Assembly (NCBI RefSeq): GCF_049199905.1
Contig: NZ_JBLZPK010000039.1
Span: 106,138 to 170,137, forward strand
Length of the DNA stretch: 64,000 nucleotides
Direction of reading: 5' to 3'
Source of the DNA: Shinella sp032095155
GTDB taxonomy: Bacteria > Pseudomonadota > Alphaproteobacteria > Rhizobiales > Rhizobiaceae
Shown: piece after piece, positions 1-7,613 of the stretch
How positions within the stretch are numbered: position 1 is the first letter of the stretch
How the letters are laid out: each line of letters starts with the position of its first letter
Made by a program: the position numbers and the translations under genes
Notes under the pieces: model-generated
Told to the model about the DNA's origin: nothing
What the model saw: the letters and a program-made list of their open reading frames with translations, nothing else
Databases searched by the model: none

Positions 1-1007
1 ATGTTGCCGGTGTGGAAGAGGCCGAGCAGCTTCTCCTGGTTCGAGCCGGCAGTCGCGGCCAGTTCCGTCTTGTCTATGGCGAGCGCATAGCCGGCATTCT
101 TAAACTCGGCGATATAGTCCTTGTCGTCCTTGCGCTTGGAGCCGGGGACATCCTTGCCGAGGAAATAGGCCGAGCCGCCGCCGAACAGCACGTCCGGCCT
201 GACGTCGAACATCATGCCGACGATCTCGGCCTTGTCTGCGCGCTTGCGGGTGTGGGAGACGAGGGCGGCCGGAGTGGCGTCCTCGACTTCGGCCGTCGTC
301 ACGATGCCGACGGACTTCTTCGTCGTGCGGCGCAGCGCTTCGGCAATGGTCTCGACCTTCGGGTCGTCGAGGCTGTCGGGCGTGCGGTCGGCATAAACAC
401 CGAGCGCGTTGACCCGCGACTTGTGGCCGGTCATGTAGGCCGAGGCCGTGTTGGCGCTGTCGGTGGCGATCGAATGCGTCGAGGAGGTGCCGATGAAGGC
501 GACCGGCGGGATGTCGTCCATGGCGAGGCGGCCGTTGGCCTTGCCCTCGGTCATGCCCTTTGACATGATCCGCGCACCCGTGCGATGGGCGACCGACAGG
601 CCGTCGGCGATCATGAAGATGATGTTCTTGGCCTTCGGTTGAGCGACCGTCTCGTAGACGTCCCAGGCGATGGACTTGGCTTCGCTGCCGGCGGAAACTT
701 CAATCTTGTATGCGCCGGCGGCGCCGATCGTCAGATCGCGCAGGATGAGCGCGGAACCCAGAACCTTGTCTTCCCCGCCTTTTTCTTCCGCAACGAATTC
801 GGCCTTTTTGCCGAAGACGGCTTCGTAGTCCTGGCCGTTGACCGTGACCTTCACGTCCTCAGGCTTCACGACGGCATCGAACTCGACTTTGAAGTCGAAG
901 GGGGAGCCAACGAGGATCGTGGCACGGTCGAGCGGGTAGACGGTGGCGGCTTGGGCGGCGCCGGCTAGCATCGTGGCCGATGCGAAGGCGAGGAGGAGTT
1001 GACGCAT
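1..1007 (-). CDS. phoA: Alkaline phosphatase, periplasmic (3' end beyond window)
   Basis: Hydrolyses phosphomonoesters in the periplasm to release phosphate. The protein reads right to left from ATG at 1007 and runs off the window edge after about 335 residues, so the C-terminal part is missing. Residues 1-21 form a signal peptide. Residues about 22-120 look like an added beta-rich domain. The catalytic core begins near residue 127 with a metal-binding Asp in FMIADGLS (D135), and the nucleophilic serine is in the TDSA motif (S184), as in the PF00245 family. A Pho-box-like repeat lies about 50 bp upstream of the start. The neighbouring btaBA genes on the same strand also belong to a phosphate-starvation response. 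The family assignment is firm; the exact substrate range is inferred. Confidence 0.9.
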   Translation of the reverse strand, partial: MRQLLLAFASATMLAGAAQAATVYPLDRATILVGSPFDFKVEFDAVVKPEDVKVTVNGQDYEAVFGKKAEFVAEEKGGEDKVLGSALILRDLTIGAAGAYKIEVSAGSEAKSIAWDVYETVAQPKAKNIIFMIADGLSVAHRTGARIMSKGMTEGKANGRLAMDDIPPVAFIGTSSTHSIATDSANTASAYMTGHKSRVNALGVYADRTPDSLDDPKVETIAEALRRTTKKSVGIVTTAEVEDATPAALVSHTRKRADKAEIVGMMFDVRPDVLFGGGSAYFLGKDVPGSKRKDDKDYIAEFKNAGYALAIDKTELAATAGSNQEKLLGLFHTGN

Positions 1008-1058
1008 GGGAGTGCCTCTCTAAAGCGGTGCGTTGCCCTCCTGCGATAAGAAGCCTGC

Positions 1059-1076
1059 GTGACAGGCGTATTACAA
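1059..1076 (-). promoter_or_regulatory. Candidate Pho box upstream of phoA
   Basis: Read on the minus strand the site is TTGTAATACGCCTGTCAC. It contains two TGTmAy-like repeats spaced 11 bp apart, the arrangement of rhizobial PhoB sites (CTGTCAT-N4-CTGTCAT). It ends about 52 bp before the phoA start. The first repeat is imperfect, so this rests on spacing and context. Confidence 0.5.
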
Positions 1077-1092
1077 GAGGGGTGGTCTTCGG

Positions 1093-1752
1093 TCAGGCTT
1101 TTCGGATCGTCACGAGCCACGAGAAGCCGCGATGCAGGCGCCGCACCCCTACGGTGCCGCCATGGGTTGCGGCGAGCTCAGACGACACCTCGAACAGCTC
1201 GGCGCGTGGGGTGACGTGGTGCCAGCCGAGCCAGGTGTCAACGGCGCTCTTGAACCAGCGGGGAAGGCGCTGCATGTCGCCGAAATCGGCGATATGCAAT
1301 TCACCGTCCGGCGACAGGCCGGCGACGGCGGCTTCCATGACGCGTTGCCACTGCGGGATCATCGATACGGCATAGGAAATGAAAATGCGGTCGTATTCGT
1401 TCTGCCCGAACAGCGATTGCGGGTCGAAATTCGCTGCATCGGCACGGGCAAGGCGCACCCGATCCTGCAGTCCGGCAGTCTCTATGGCCGCTTGTGCCGC
1501 TGTCAGCATTTCCTGGGATATATCGATGCCGTTGAAGCGGGCTTGCGGATAGAGCCGTGCGGCCTTCACGAGGTTGCGCCCCGTGCCGCAGCCGATCTCC
1601 AGCACGCAACCGCCGGGGGGCGGGGCAAGGCCCGAAAGCAGCGGGTCGCGGCCCAGCAGATAATATTTGCGGGTCGCATCATAGATGCCGAACCGCCGCT
1701 GCCAGCGGTAGATGCGGTCCATGAGCAGGGCGTGATCGGAGACGGTGTTCAT
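1093..1752 (-). CDS. btaB: BtaB: SAM-dependent N-methyltransferase for DGTS betaine lipid
   Basis: Methylates the amino group of diacylglycerylhomoserine three times, using S-adenosylmethionine, to give the phosphorus-free lipid DGTS. The product is 219 residues. It has a class I methyltransferase fold with the glycine-rich motif LEIGCGTGRN near residue 48 and an acidic residue ending strand 2 in NGID. I chose the ATG at 1752 because it lies 5 bp after the btaA stop and gives the usual family length; a longer reading would run back into btaA. The btaA-btaB order and tight spacing indicate one operon. The neighbour makes the assignment specific, since the methyltransferase domain alone would be generic. 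Confidence 0.9.
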   Translation of the reverse strand: MNTVSDHALLMDRIYRWQRRFGIYDATRKYYLLGRDPLLSGLAPPPGGCVLEIGCGTGRNLVKAARLYPQARFNGIDISQEMLTAAQAAIETAGLQDRVRLARADAANFDPQSLFGQNEYDRIFISYAVSMIPQWQRVMEAAVAGLSPDGELHIADFGDMQRLPRWFKSAVDTWLGWHHVTPRAELFEVSSELAATHGGTVGVRRLHRGFSWLVTIRKA

Positions 1753-1757
1753 GGCGC

Positions 1758-3023
1758 TCAGCCCTTGAAGGTGTAGAGGTGGAAGCCGCCGTAGATCGAC
1801 GACCGGTCCTTCTCGTGTAGGGCACGCGATTCCGTCTCCTGATAGGCCCAGCGATCGAGGATGGTCTGCGCGACACGGCCCGGCAGCAGGCTTTCGGCCG
1901 GTGCGGTGCGGAAGATGACGCGGGCATCCGGCGCGGCGGTGCGGGTTATTTCGCTCCACAGCGCATTGAGCTGCGCATCCGTCATCCAGTCCTGCGCATC
2001 GAGCAGAATGAAGCGATCGACCGTCTGCGACGCCTTGGCCGCCAGGAATTCCGTCAGCGACGTGTTGGTGATGGAAATGCGTTCGGCGCGGCTGCGGACC
2101 GTTTCGAAATTCTGCCGCAGGAGATAGGGTGGCAGCGGTGCCTGTTCGTCCTTGCCATAGCTGCGGCCGAAAGCCTGCCAGGCGAAATAGTTTTCCGAAA
2201 GCGGAAAGCCACAGGCGAGTTTTTCAACGCGGGCACGCAGGATTTCCGCCATGCCATTGCCGGCGCCCGATAGGGCTTCATACTGCTGCGGCGGAATGCC
2301 GAGGCCGAACAGCGAGCTCTTGCGCCCCGTCGCCCAGCGGATCAGCCGCTTGTCGAACAGCGGCGACAGCGTCTCGTCGAAGAAGCGCTTCTGGTCCTCA
2401 AGCGTGCGGGCCTCCAGCAGGCCGCGCGGATTCGCACCATAGAGACGGGCCATTGTATGGCCGAGGCCGATGAAGCCGCCGAGCAGGCCGTGGCGATAGA
2501 GCCGGCGATGGAAGATGGAGATGCGGCGCCGGCCGGTCAGCGTGCGGCTTTCCCAATAGTCGCGCGTCTCGTCGTCGAGATGCGGGCGCAGATGGAGCTG
2601 GTAGGCGTCAAGGTTCCGCCGGTCGTCGCCCTTGCCGTAAAAGCGGTAGAAAGTCTCGTAGTCGGGCAGGTGGCGGGCGGCCATGAATTTCAGGCGGTTG
2701 AAGGCGACATGCGCGGGATTGAGATCGACGGCCTCGATGCGGGCGGGATCGGCGATCAGATAGGACATCGCGTTGCAGCCGCCCGAGGCGATGGTGACGA
2801 TCGTGTTGCCCGGCACAATGTTCAGCGCGGCCATGTCAACGTCGGGATCTTCCCAGATCTGTGCATAGACGAGATTGCGAAACAGCCGCGAGAAGACATA
2901 TTCCGACAGGCCCGACGCCGATAGCAGCGAGTTGCGCCGCACCGCGCGGTTCAGGCGCTTGCCGACCGCCTCCTTGCGTGCTGCGACTGGGGAGAGGGCT
3001 GGAGAAGCGACCGTTTCGATCAT
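1758..3023 (-). CDS. btaA: BtaA: SAM:diacylglycerol 3-amino-3-carboxypropyltransferase
   Basis: First enzyme of betaine-lipid (DGTS) synthesis. It transfers the 3-amino-3-carboxypropyl group of S-adenosylmethionine to diacylglycerol, letting rhizobia replace phospholipids when phosphate is short. The product is 421 residues of the DUF3419 family, with landmarks YAQIWEDPDVD and ASGGCNAMSYL around residues 50-80 and YETFYRFYGKGDDR further on. The ATG at 3023 is preferred because CAGGAACC lies just ahead of it. An in-frame GTG at 3059 would add 12 residues without a better ribosome-binding site. btaB follows after 5 bp. A Pho-box-like repeat lies 147 bp upstream. Confidence 0.93.
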   Translation of the reverse strand: MIETVASPALSPVAARKEAVGKRLNRAVRRNSLLSASGLSEYVFSRLFRNLVYAQIWEDPDVDMAALNIVPGNTIVTIASGGCNAMSYLIADPARIEAVDLNPAHVAFNRLKFMAARHLPDYETFYRFYGKGDDRRNLDAYQLHLRPHLDDETRDYWESRTLTGRRRISIFHRRLYRHGLLGGFIGLGHTMARLYGANPRGLLEARTLEDQKRFFDETLSPLFDKRLIRWATGRKSSLFGLGIPPQQYEALSGAGNGMAEILRARVEKLACGFPLSENYFAWQAFGRSYGKDEQAPLPPYLLRQNFETVRSRAERISITNTSLTEFLAAKASQTVDRFILLDAQDWMTDAQLNALWSEITRTAAPDARVIFRTAPAESLLPGRVAQTILDRWAYQETESRALHEKDRSSIYGGFHLYTFKG

Positions 3024-3169
3024 CGGGCTTGGTTCCTGAGCTGGACTGTCCGTAACCACCGCGCGCTGTCACCAGACAGCGGCGCGTGTGCCTGTCATGC
3101 AACGGACATTCCCGGAACGGAGCTGTCACACTTGCCCGACGGCATGGGGCAGCGTTTCAACAGATTGCG

Positions 3170-3187
3170 ATGACACGGGAATGACAT
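3170..3187 (-). promoter_or_regulatory. Candidate Pho box for btaAB
   Basis: On the minus strand the site reads ATGTCATTCCCGTGTCAT, two TGTCAT repeats exactly 11 bp apart, a close match to the rhizobial PhoB consensus. It points toward btaA, whose start is 147 bp downstream. A weaker repeat on the plus strand at 3092-3109 (CTGTCAT, 4 bp, CGGACAT) may be a second site or chance. Confidence 0.65.
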
Positions 3188-3235
3188 CGGCCTTTCGATC
3201 CGCTGCCGTAGGCTTGGGATGGCCCACGCAGGGCG

Positions 3236-4093
3236 CTAGCCGAGCCGCACCCAGTCCATGGCCTCGAGCACATAGGGCGCGAAGAGGAAATCCCGGATCG
3301 CGGTGATTCGGTCGTCCGACCATTCGATCAGGACAAAATGGGTGGGGCTCTCCGTCGTGCGGGTGCCGTCGAAGACCAGCATGGCCGGCTGCCCTTCGAT
3401 TGCACCCAAGGCGAAGCGCCATTTCGCCACTTCGGCATAGCGCGTGAAGTAGGGGGTAATTTTCTCGCGCCCCTGCAGGCGGAGGCGGTTGACCAGTTCG
3501 AGCTTTACATCATCGGCAAGCATGGCGCGGATCGCGTCGAAGTCGCCGCTGCGGAAGAAATCGACATAGGCCGTGATCTTCCGCCGGTCGATATCGGACA
3601 TCAGCGGTAGTCTTGTGTCCTCCGGTTCTGACGCCAGCAGCCTGAGCGCACCGCGCCCACGCTGGAGCGCCGATTTGGCTGCCGTCGGAGAGCAGTCGGC
3701 GATATCAACGATCTCCTCGACCGAATGTCCGAGAACGTCCTTGAGGATCACCGCGCAGCGCTGAAGCTCCGGCAACCGCAGAAAGGTCCGGAAGCCGATG
3801 GTCACGATATCGGTGCCGGCGAGAGGAGCGGCTTCGATCTCCTCGGTCAGCGGCACGACCGTGTTGCGCGCCCGGCTGCGCAGGAAGTCGAGGCTTGTAT
3901 TGTGGGCGATGCGAAACAGCCAGCCCTCGACGTTGTCCACCTCGATGCCCTGGCTTCGGGCGTTGAATGCCTTGAGCAGCGTGTCCTGCACCACATCCTC
4001 GCCGCTGACGGCCGATCCCGTCATGCGCGCGCAATAACGATGGAGGCGCGGACGCAGCGTCTTCAGGTGTTCCTCGAATTCTTCCATATCCAT
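3236..4093 (-). CDS. ECF sigma factor with C-terminal SnoaL-like domain
   Basis: An extracytoplasmic-function sigma factor of 285 residues, longer than a minimal ECF. The first 70 residues are region 2, including EDVVQDTLLKAF and NVEGWLFRIAHN. Residues about 105-150 are region 4, with the helix-turn-helix around HSVEEIVDIADCSPTAAKSA. Residues about 165-285 form a SnoaL/NTF2-like domain (AYVDFFRSGDFDAIRAML). In families that carry such a tail it is thought to control the sigma factor in place of a separate anti-sigma protein. Two small upstream genes on the same strand, of EthD and ABM type, probably share its transcript. The target promoters and the signal are unknown. The start is the first of two adjacent ATGs (4093 and 4087). 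Confidence 0.85.
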   Translation of the reverse strand: MDMEEFEEHLKTLRPRLHRYCARMTGSAVSGEDVVQDTLLKAFNARSQGIEVDNVEGWLFRIAHNTSLDFLRSRARNTVVPLTEEIEAAPLAGTDIVTIGFRTFLRLPELQRCAVILKDVLGHSVEEIVDIADCSPTAAKSALQRGRGALRLLASEPEDTRLPLMSDIDRRKITAYVDFFRSGDFDAIRAMLADDVKLELVNRLRLQGREKITPYFTRYAEVAKWRFALGAIEGQPAMLVFDGTRTTESPTHFVLIEWSDDRITAIRDFLFAPYVLEAMDWVRLG

Positions 4094-4134
4094 GTTTATC
4101 GCTCCTGCCTCTTCCTCGTCCGGTGGACCTGAAG

Positions 4135-4449
4135 TCAGAGCACCTTACTGTCGAAGAGATAGATTTGAACGGCTGAATCGTCAGGCGCAAACAGCCGACG
4201 ATCGGCCGCGGCTGCCCGCCCTTCAGGGCTTGCAAAGGCCGCCTGGAGGGCTGCGAGGTTATCGAAAGACAGCCTCCCGATGCGATAGACATCGTCGGAG
4301 CCCGCCGGTGCGGCGATGGGGCCGTCGCTGATCTCGTATTTCCGTAAGCCTGGAAGCGTCTTGGCAAGCGGCACGTGGATATCGAAATAGTGCCGGTCGA
4401 AGGCCGCGATATCCTGCGGCGTGCGATAGATCACGACCATCTGGGCCAT
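4135..4449 (-). CDS. EthD-family small protein
   Basis: A 104-residue protein of the EthD / dimeric alpha-beta barrel fold. It begins MAQMVVIYRTPQD and has the typical HYFDIHVPLAKTLPGL segment around residues 20-35. Such proteins are small dimeric enzymes or ligand-binding accessories, and the family name does not fix a reaction. A good ribosome-binding site (AGGAGAACACT) precedes ATG at 4449. It lies between the ABM-domain gene (22 bp upstream) and the ECF sigma gene (41 bp downstream), so an operon of the three is likely. Confidence 0.75.
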   Translation of the reverse strand: MAQMVVIYRTPQDIAAFDRHYFDIHVPLAKTLPGLRKYEISDGPIAAPAGSDDVYRIGRLSFDNLAALQAAFASPEGRAAAADRRLFAPDDSAVQIYLFDSKVL

Positions 4450-4471
4450 AGTGTTCTCCTGCTTTGATTGC

Positions 4472-4777
4472 CTACCGTGCCGTTTGCGACGCGATTGCTC
4501 CGAGAAGGGACTCCAGACTTGCCAGTTCCGCTATCCTCGGAAAATAGGCCTGCATGCGCGGATCGTTCCGCATCGCCTCGATTGCCGCAAGCGTCTCCCA
4601 TTCGGAATAGATGACAACGCCGGTGCCGTCGGATGCCCCGATCACGCGGGTCGCTTTCCAGCCGTCCAGCGTGCGGATGACGGTGTCGATGTTTTCGTGG
4701 AGAAGCGCGACAAGCGCATCCTGCTTTCCGGGTTTTACCCGGAGCAGGTTGATCAGGATAACGGGTGCGTCGGACAT
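4472..4777 (-). CDS. Antibiotic-biosynthesis-monooxygenase (ABM) domain protein
   Basis: A 101-residue single-domain protein of the ABM/dimeric alpha-beta barrel superfamily. It begins with a beta strand (PVILINLLRVKPGKQ), continues with a helix and ends in a second strand (ATRVIGASDGTGVVIYSEW). Members act as small cofactor-free monooxygenases, haem-degrading enzymes or signal proteins. Nothing here picks one, and I see no clear haem-binding residue pattern. First gene of a probable three-gene operon with an EthD-like protein and an ECF sigma factor. Confidence 0.7.
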   Translation of the reverse strand: MSDAPVILINLLRVKPGKQDALVALLHENIDTVIRTLDGWKATRVIGASDGTGVVIYSEWETLAAIEAMRNDPRMQAYFPRIAELASLESLLGAIASQTAR

Positions 4778-5012
4778 GGCATGTCTTCTTCAGGTTCGGA
4801 TGTGCCAAGGACGACGCGGAGTATGAAAACGGATCGCGACTTAGAGGATTTTTTGGTGGGGCAATCGGAAGGGGAAGCTGCTCCGCACGGCCCTTCGTGA
4901 GGGAAAGTGGATAATACGCCGCAGGCCAATCGCGACATGCAGGCGAAAAGCTGCCCGATATTTGCCACAACCTGCGCCAGTATACGGCCACCAAATCAAG
5001 GCTGGGCAGAAC

Positions 5013-7613
5013 ATGTCGGATGAGAGCAGTGCGGTCGTCGATGAAACCGGAGCGTCGCGGCTTGTCCGCCTGTTCCTGATCTACCGCCTTTATATTCTTG
5101 CCGTTGCGAGCCTCTTCGTCTTCGCCCTTGTCGCCTTCGGAATCTACCGGCTGACGGCGGAGGTGCGCTACGATGATGTGCTGGCCGCACTTTCGGCGAC
5201 CTCCTGGAGCGCGATTGCGCTCGCGGCGGGGTTCACCCTGCTGAGTTTCCTGGCGCTGATCCTCTACGATGCCAATGCGCTCGACTATATCGGCCGCAAG
5301 GCGCCGTTCCCGTCCGTCGCGGTGACGGCTTTCATGGCCTATGCGGTCGGCAACACGGTGGGCTTCGGCCCCTTGAGCGGCGGGGCAATCCGGTTTCGCG
5401 CCTATTCCCGCCTCGGGCTGGCGCCGGGCGACATCGCCCGTGTCATCGCCTTCGTCACGCTCGCCTTCGGCCTCGGCCTGCTCTCCGTCAGCGCGCTTGC
5501 GGCGCTCGCCGTCGCCCCGCGCGTCGCCGGCATTCTCGGTGTCGATGCGTTCTGGCTGCGCGCCGCCGCCCTTCTGATCCTCATCGTCCTGATCGGGCTG
5601 TTCTACAGCGGCCGCAACGGGCATGCGTTGCGCTTCAAGGGTTTTGAACTCCGGCTGCCGGACAGCCGCACCGCATCTCGCCAGTTCCTCGTCTCGGCCT
5701 TCGATATCGCCGCCGCCGCCTCCGTGCTCTATGTGCTGCTGCCCGACACGCAAGTCGGCTGGCCGACCTTCCTTGCGGTCTATGCGGTGGCGATCGGTTT
5801 TGGCGTGCTCAGCCACGTTCCGGCCGGTCTCGGTGTGTTCGAGGCGGTCATCATGGCGGGGCTTTCCAACGCCATCAGCATCGACCAGCTGCTCGGCAGC
5901 CTCGTGCTCTACCGCCTGATCTACTATGTGCTGCCGCTTCTGCTTGCCACCGTGCTGCTGTTGATCACCGAGATGCGGCAGCTCGTGTTGCGGCCCGGCG
6001 TTGCCGAGGCGGCGCAACTCGCCGGCAAACTGGCGCCTGCGCTGATCTCCACCCTCTCGCTGATACTTGGTGCCATGCTGATCTTTTCCAGCGTGGTGCC
6101 GACACCCGATTCGGACCTCGATTTCCTCGCAGGCTACCTGCCGCTGCCGATCGTCGAGGGCGCGCATTTCCTGTCGAGCCTCCTCGGCCTGCTGTTGATC
6201 GTCGCCGCCCGCGGGCTCGGGCAGCGACTGGACGGCGCCTGGTGGGTGGCGCTGGCGGGCGCCTCGGTCGCCTTCGCCTTCGCGTTCCTCAAGGCCATCG
6301 CCGTTTTCGAGGCGGGCCTGCTTGCACTGTTCATCGTCGCGCTGCTTGCCAATGCCCGCGCCTTCGACCGGCATTCCTCGCTGCTGCGCCAGGCGCTCGG
6401 GCCATCCTGGCTTGCGGCGATCGCCGTCATCATCGTCACAGCGACGCTCATCCTGCTCTTCGTCTATCGCGATACGGACTATGCGCGTGAACTGTGGTGG
6501 CAGTTCGAATTCTCCGAGGAGGCGCCGCGCGGCCTGCGTGCTCTCTTGGGGCTTGCCATTGCGTCCTCGGCTCTGGCGCTGTTCAGCCTGCTGCGGCCGG
6601 CGCATTTCCGAACAGAAGGGCCGACGCCGGAAGAGCTGGAACAGGCGGTCGCCATCACCATGGGCCAGGATTTCGCCGATGCCAATCTCGTGCGCATGGG
6701 CGACAAGCGGTTGTTGTTCTCGCCGTCGGGCAAGTCCTACATCATGTACGGCATCCACGGCCGGTCCTGGATTGCGCTTGCCGATCCGATCGGTCTGGAA
6801 GAGGAGTTTCCGGAACTCGTCTGGCAATTCGTCGGCGCCGCAAGGGCCGGCGGCGGGCGGGCGGCCTTCTACCAGATCTCGCCGATCCTGCTATCGGCCT
6901 GCGCGGATGTGGGCCTGCGCGCCTTCAAGCTCGGGGAGTTGGCCATCATCGATCTTCCGCAGTTTGAGATGAAGGGCAGCCGTTTTGCCAATCTCCGGCA
7001 GTCGCACAATCGTGGCCTTCGCGACGGCCTCACCTTCACCGTGGTGCCGCCGCAGGATGTCGTGGCGATCCTGCCGGCGTTGCGCGCCGTCTCCGACGGC
7101 TGGCTTGCCCATCACGATGCAAAGGAGAAGACCTTCTCGCTCGGCGCTTTCGAGGATAGCTATGTGCTCGAGCAACCCGTCGCTGTCGTGCGGTTGGAAG
7201 ACGATATCGTCGCCTTCGCCACACTCATGGTGACCGACACCAAAGCCGAAGCGACCGTCGATCTCATGCGCTTTGCGCCCGAGGCGCCGAAGGGCACGAT
7301 GGATTTCCTCTTCGCCAGCATTCTCGACTATCTCAAGGCCGAGGGATACCGGCAGTTCAATCTCGGCATGGCACCGCTGTCCGGAATGGCGCAGCGCGAG
7401 GCTGCCCCCGTGTGGGACCGCGTCGGCGGCGTACTGTTCGAACACGGCGAGCGATTTTATAACTTTAAAGGCCTGCGCGCCTTCAAATCGAAGTTCCATC
7501 CGCGCTGGGAGCCGCGCTATCTTGCTGTTTCGAATGCCACGGGTGCGGCGCTCGCCCTGATGGACGTGACCTTCCTCATCGGCGGCGGCGTCAAAGGAGT
7601 GATCTCGAAATGA
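5013..7613 (+). CDS. lpiA: LpiA/MprF: lysyl-phosphatidylglycerol synthase and flippase
   Basis: Transfers lysine from lysyl-tRNA to phosphatidylglycerol and flips the product, lowering the net negative charge of the membrane. The protein is 866 residues, close to MprF size. The N-terminal half (about residues 15-530) is a polytopic flippase domain with roughly a dozen hydrophobic segments and the conserved SHVPAGLGVFEAVI stretch. The C-terminal part (about 545-850) is the DUF2156 aminoacyl-transferase domain, with SWIALADPIG, LRQSHNRGLRDGL and KSKFHPRWEPRYL. Start is ATG 5013, which gives MSDESS; a longer in-frame start has no support. The stop overlaps the acvB start by 4 bp. In rhizobia this pair is induced by low pH; that is family knowledge and was not seen here. 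Confidence 0.93.
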   Translation: MSDESSAVVDETGASRLVRLFLIYRLYILAVASLFVFALVAFGIYRLTAEVRYDDVLAALSATSWSAIALAAGFTLLSFLALILYDANALDYIGRKAPFPSVAVTAFMAYAVGNTVGFGPLSGGAIRFRAYSRLGLAPGDIARVIAFVTLAFGLGLLSVSALAALAVAPRVAGILGVDAFWLRAAALLILIVLIGLFYSGRNGHALRFKGFELRLPDSRTASRQFLVSAFDIAAAASVLYVLLPDTQVGWPTFLAVYAVAIGFGVLSHVPAGLGVFEAVIMAGLSNAISIDQLLGSLVLYRLIYYVLPLLLATVLLLITEMRQLVLRPGVAEAAQLAGKLAPALISTLSLILGAMLIFSSVVPTPDSDLDFLAGYLPLPIVEGAHFLSSLLGLLLIVAARGLGQRLDGAWWVALAGASVAFAFAFLKAIAVFEAGLLALFIVALLANARAFDRHSSLLRQALGPSWLAAIAVIIVTATLILLFVYRDTDYARELWWQFEFSEEAPRGLRALLGLAIASSALALFSLLRPAHFRTEGPTPEELEQAVAITMGQDFADANLVRMGDKRLLFSPSGKSYIMYGIHGRSWIALADPIGLEEEFPELVWQFVGAARAGGGRAAFYQISPILLSACADVGLRAFKLGELAIIDLPQFEMKGSRFANLRQSHNRGLRDGLTFTVVPPQDVVAILPALRAVSDGWLAHHDAKEKTFSLGAFEDSYVLEQPVAVVRLEDDIVAFATLMVTDTKAEATVDLMRFAPEAPKGTMDFLFASILDYLKAEGYRQFNLGMAPLSGMAQREAAPVWDRVGGVLFEHGERFYNFKGLRAFKSKFHPRWEPRYLAVSNATGAALALMDVTFLIGGGVKGVISK

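Noticed and set aside
4431..6827. Long open reading frame on the minus strand under lpiA
   Set aside because: It is the high-GC antisense shadow of lpiA, Gln/Arg/Asp-rich with no domain or ribosome-binding site.
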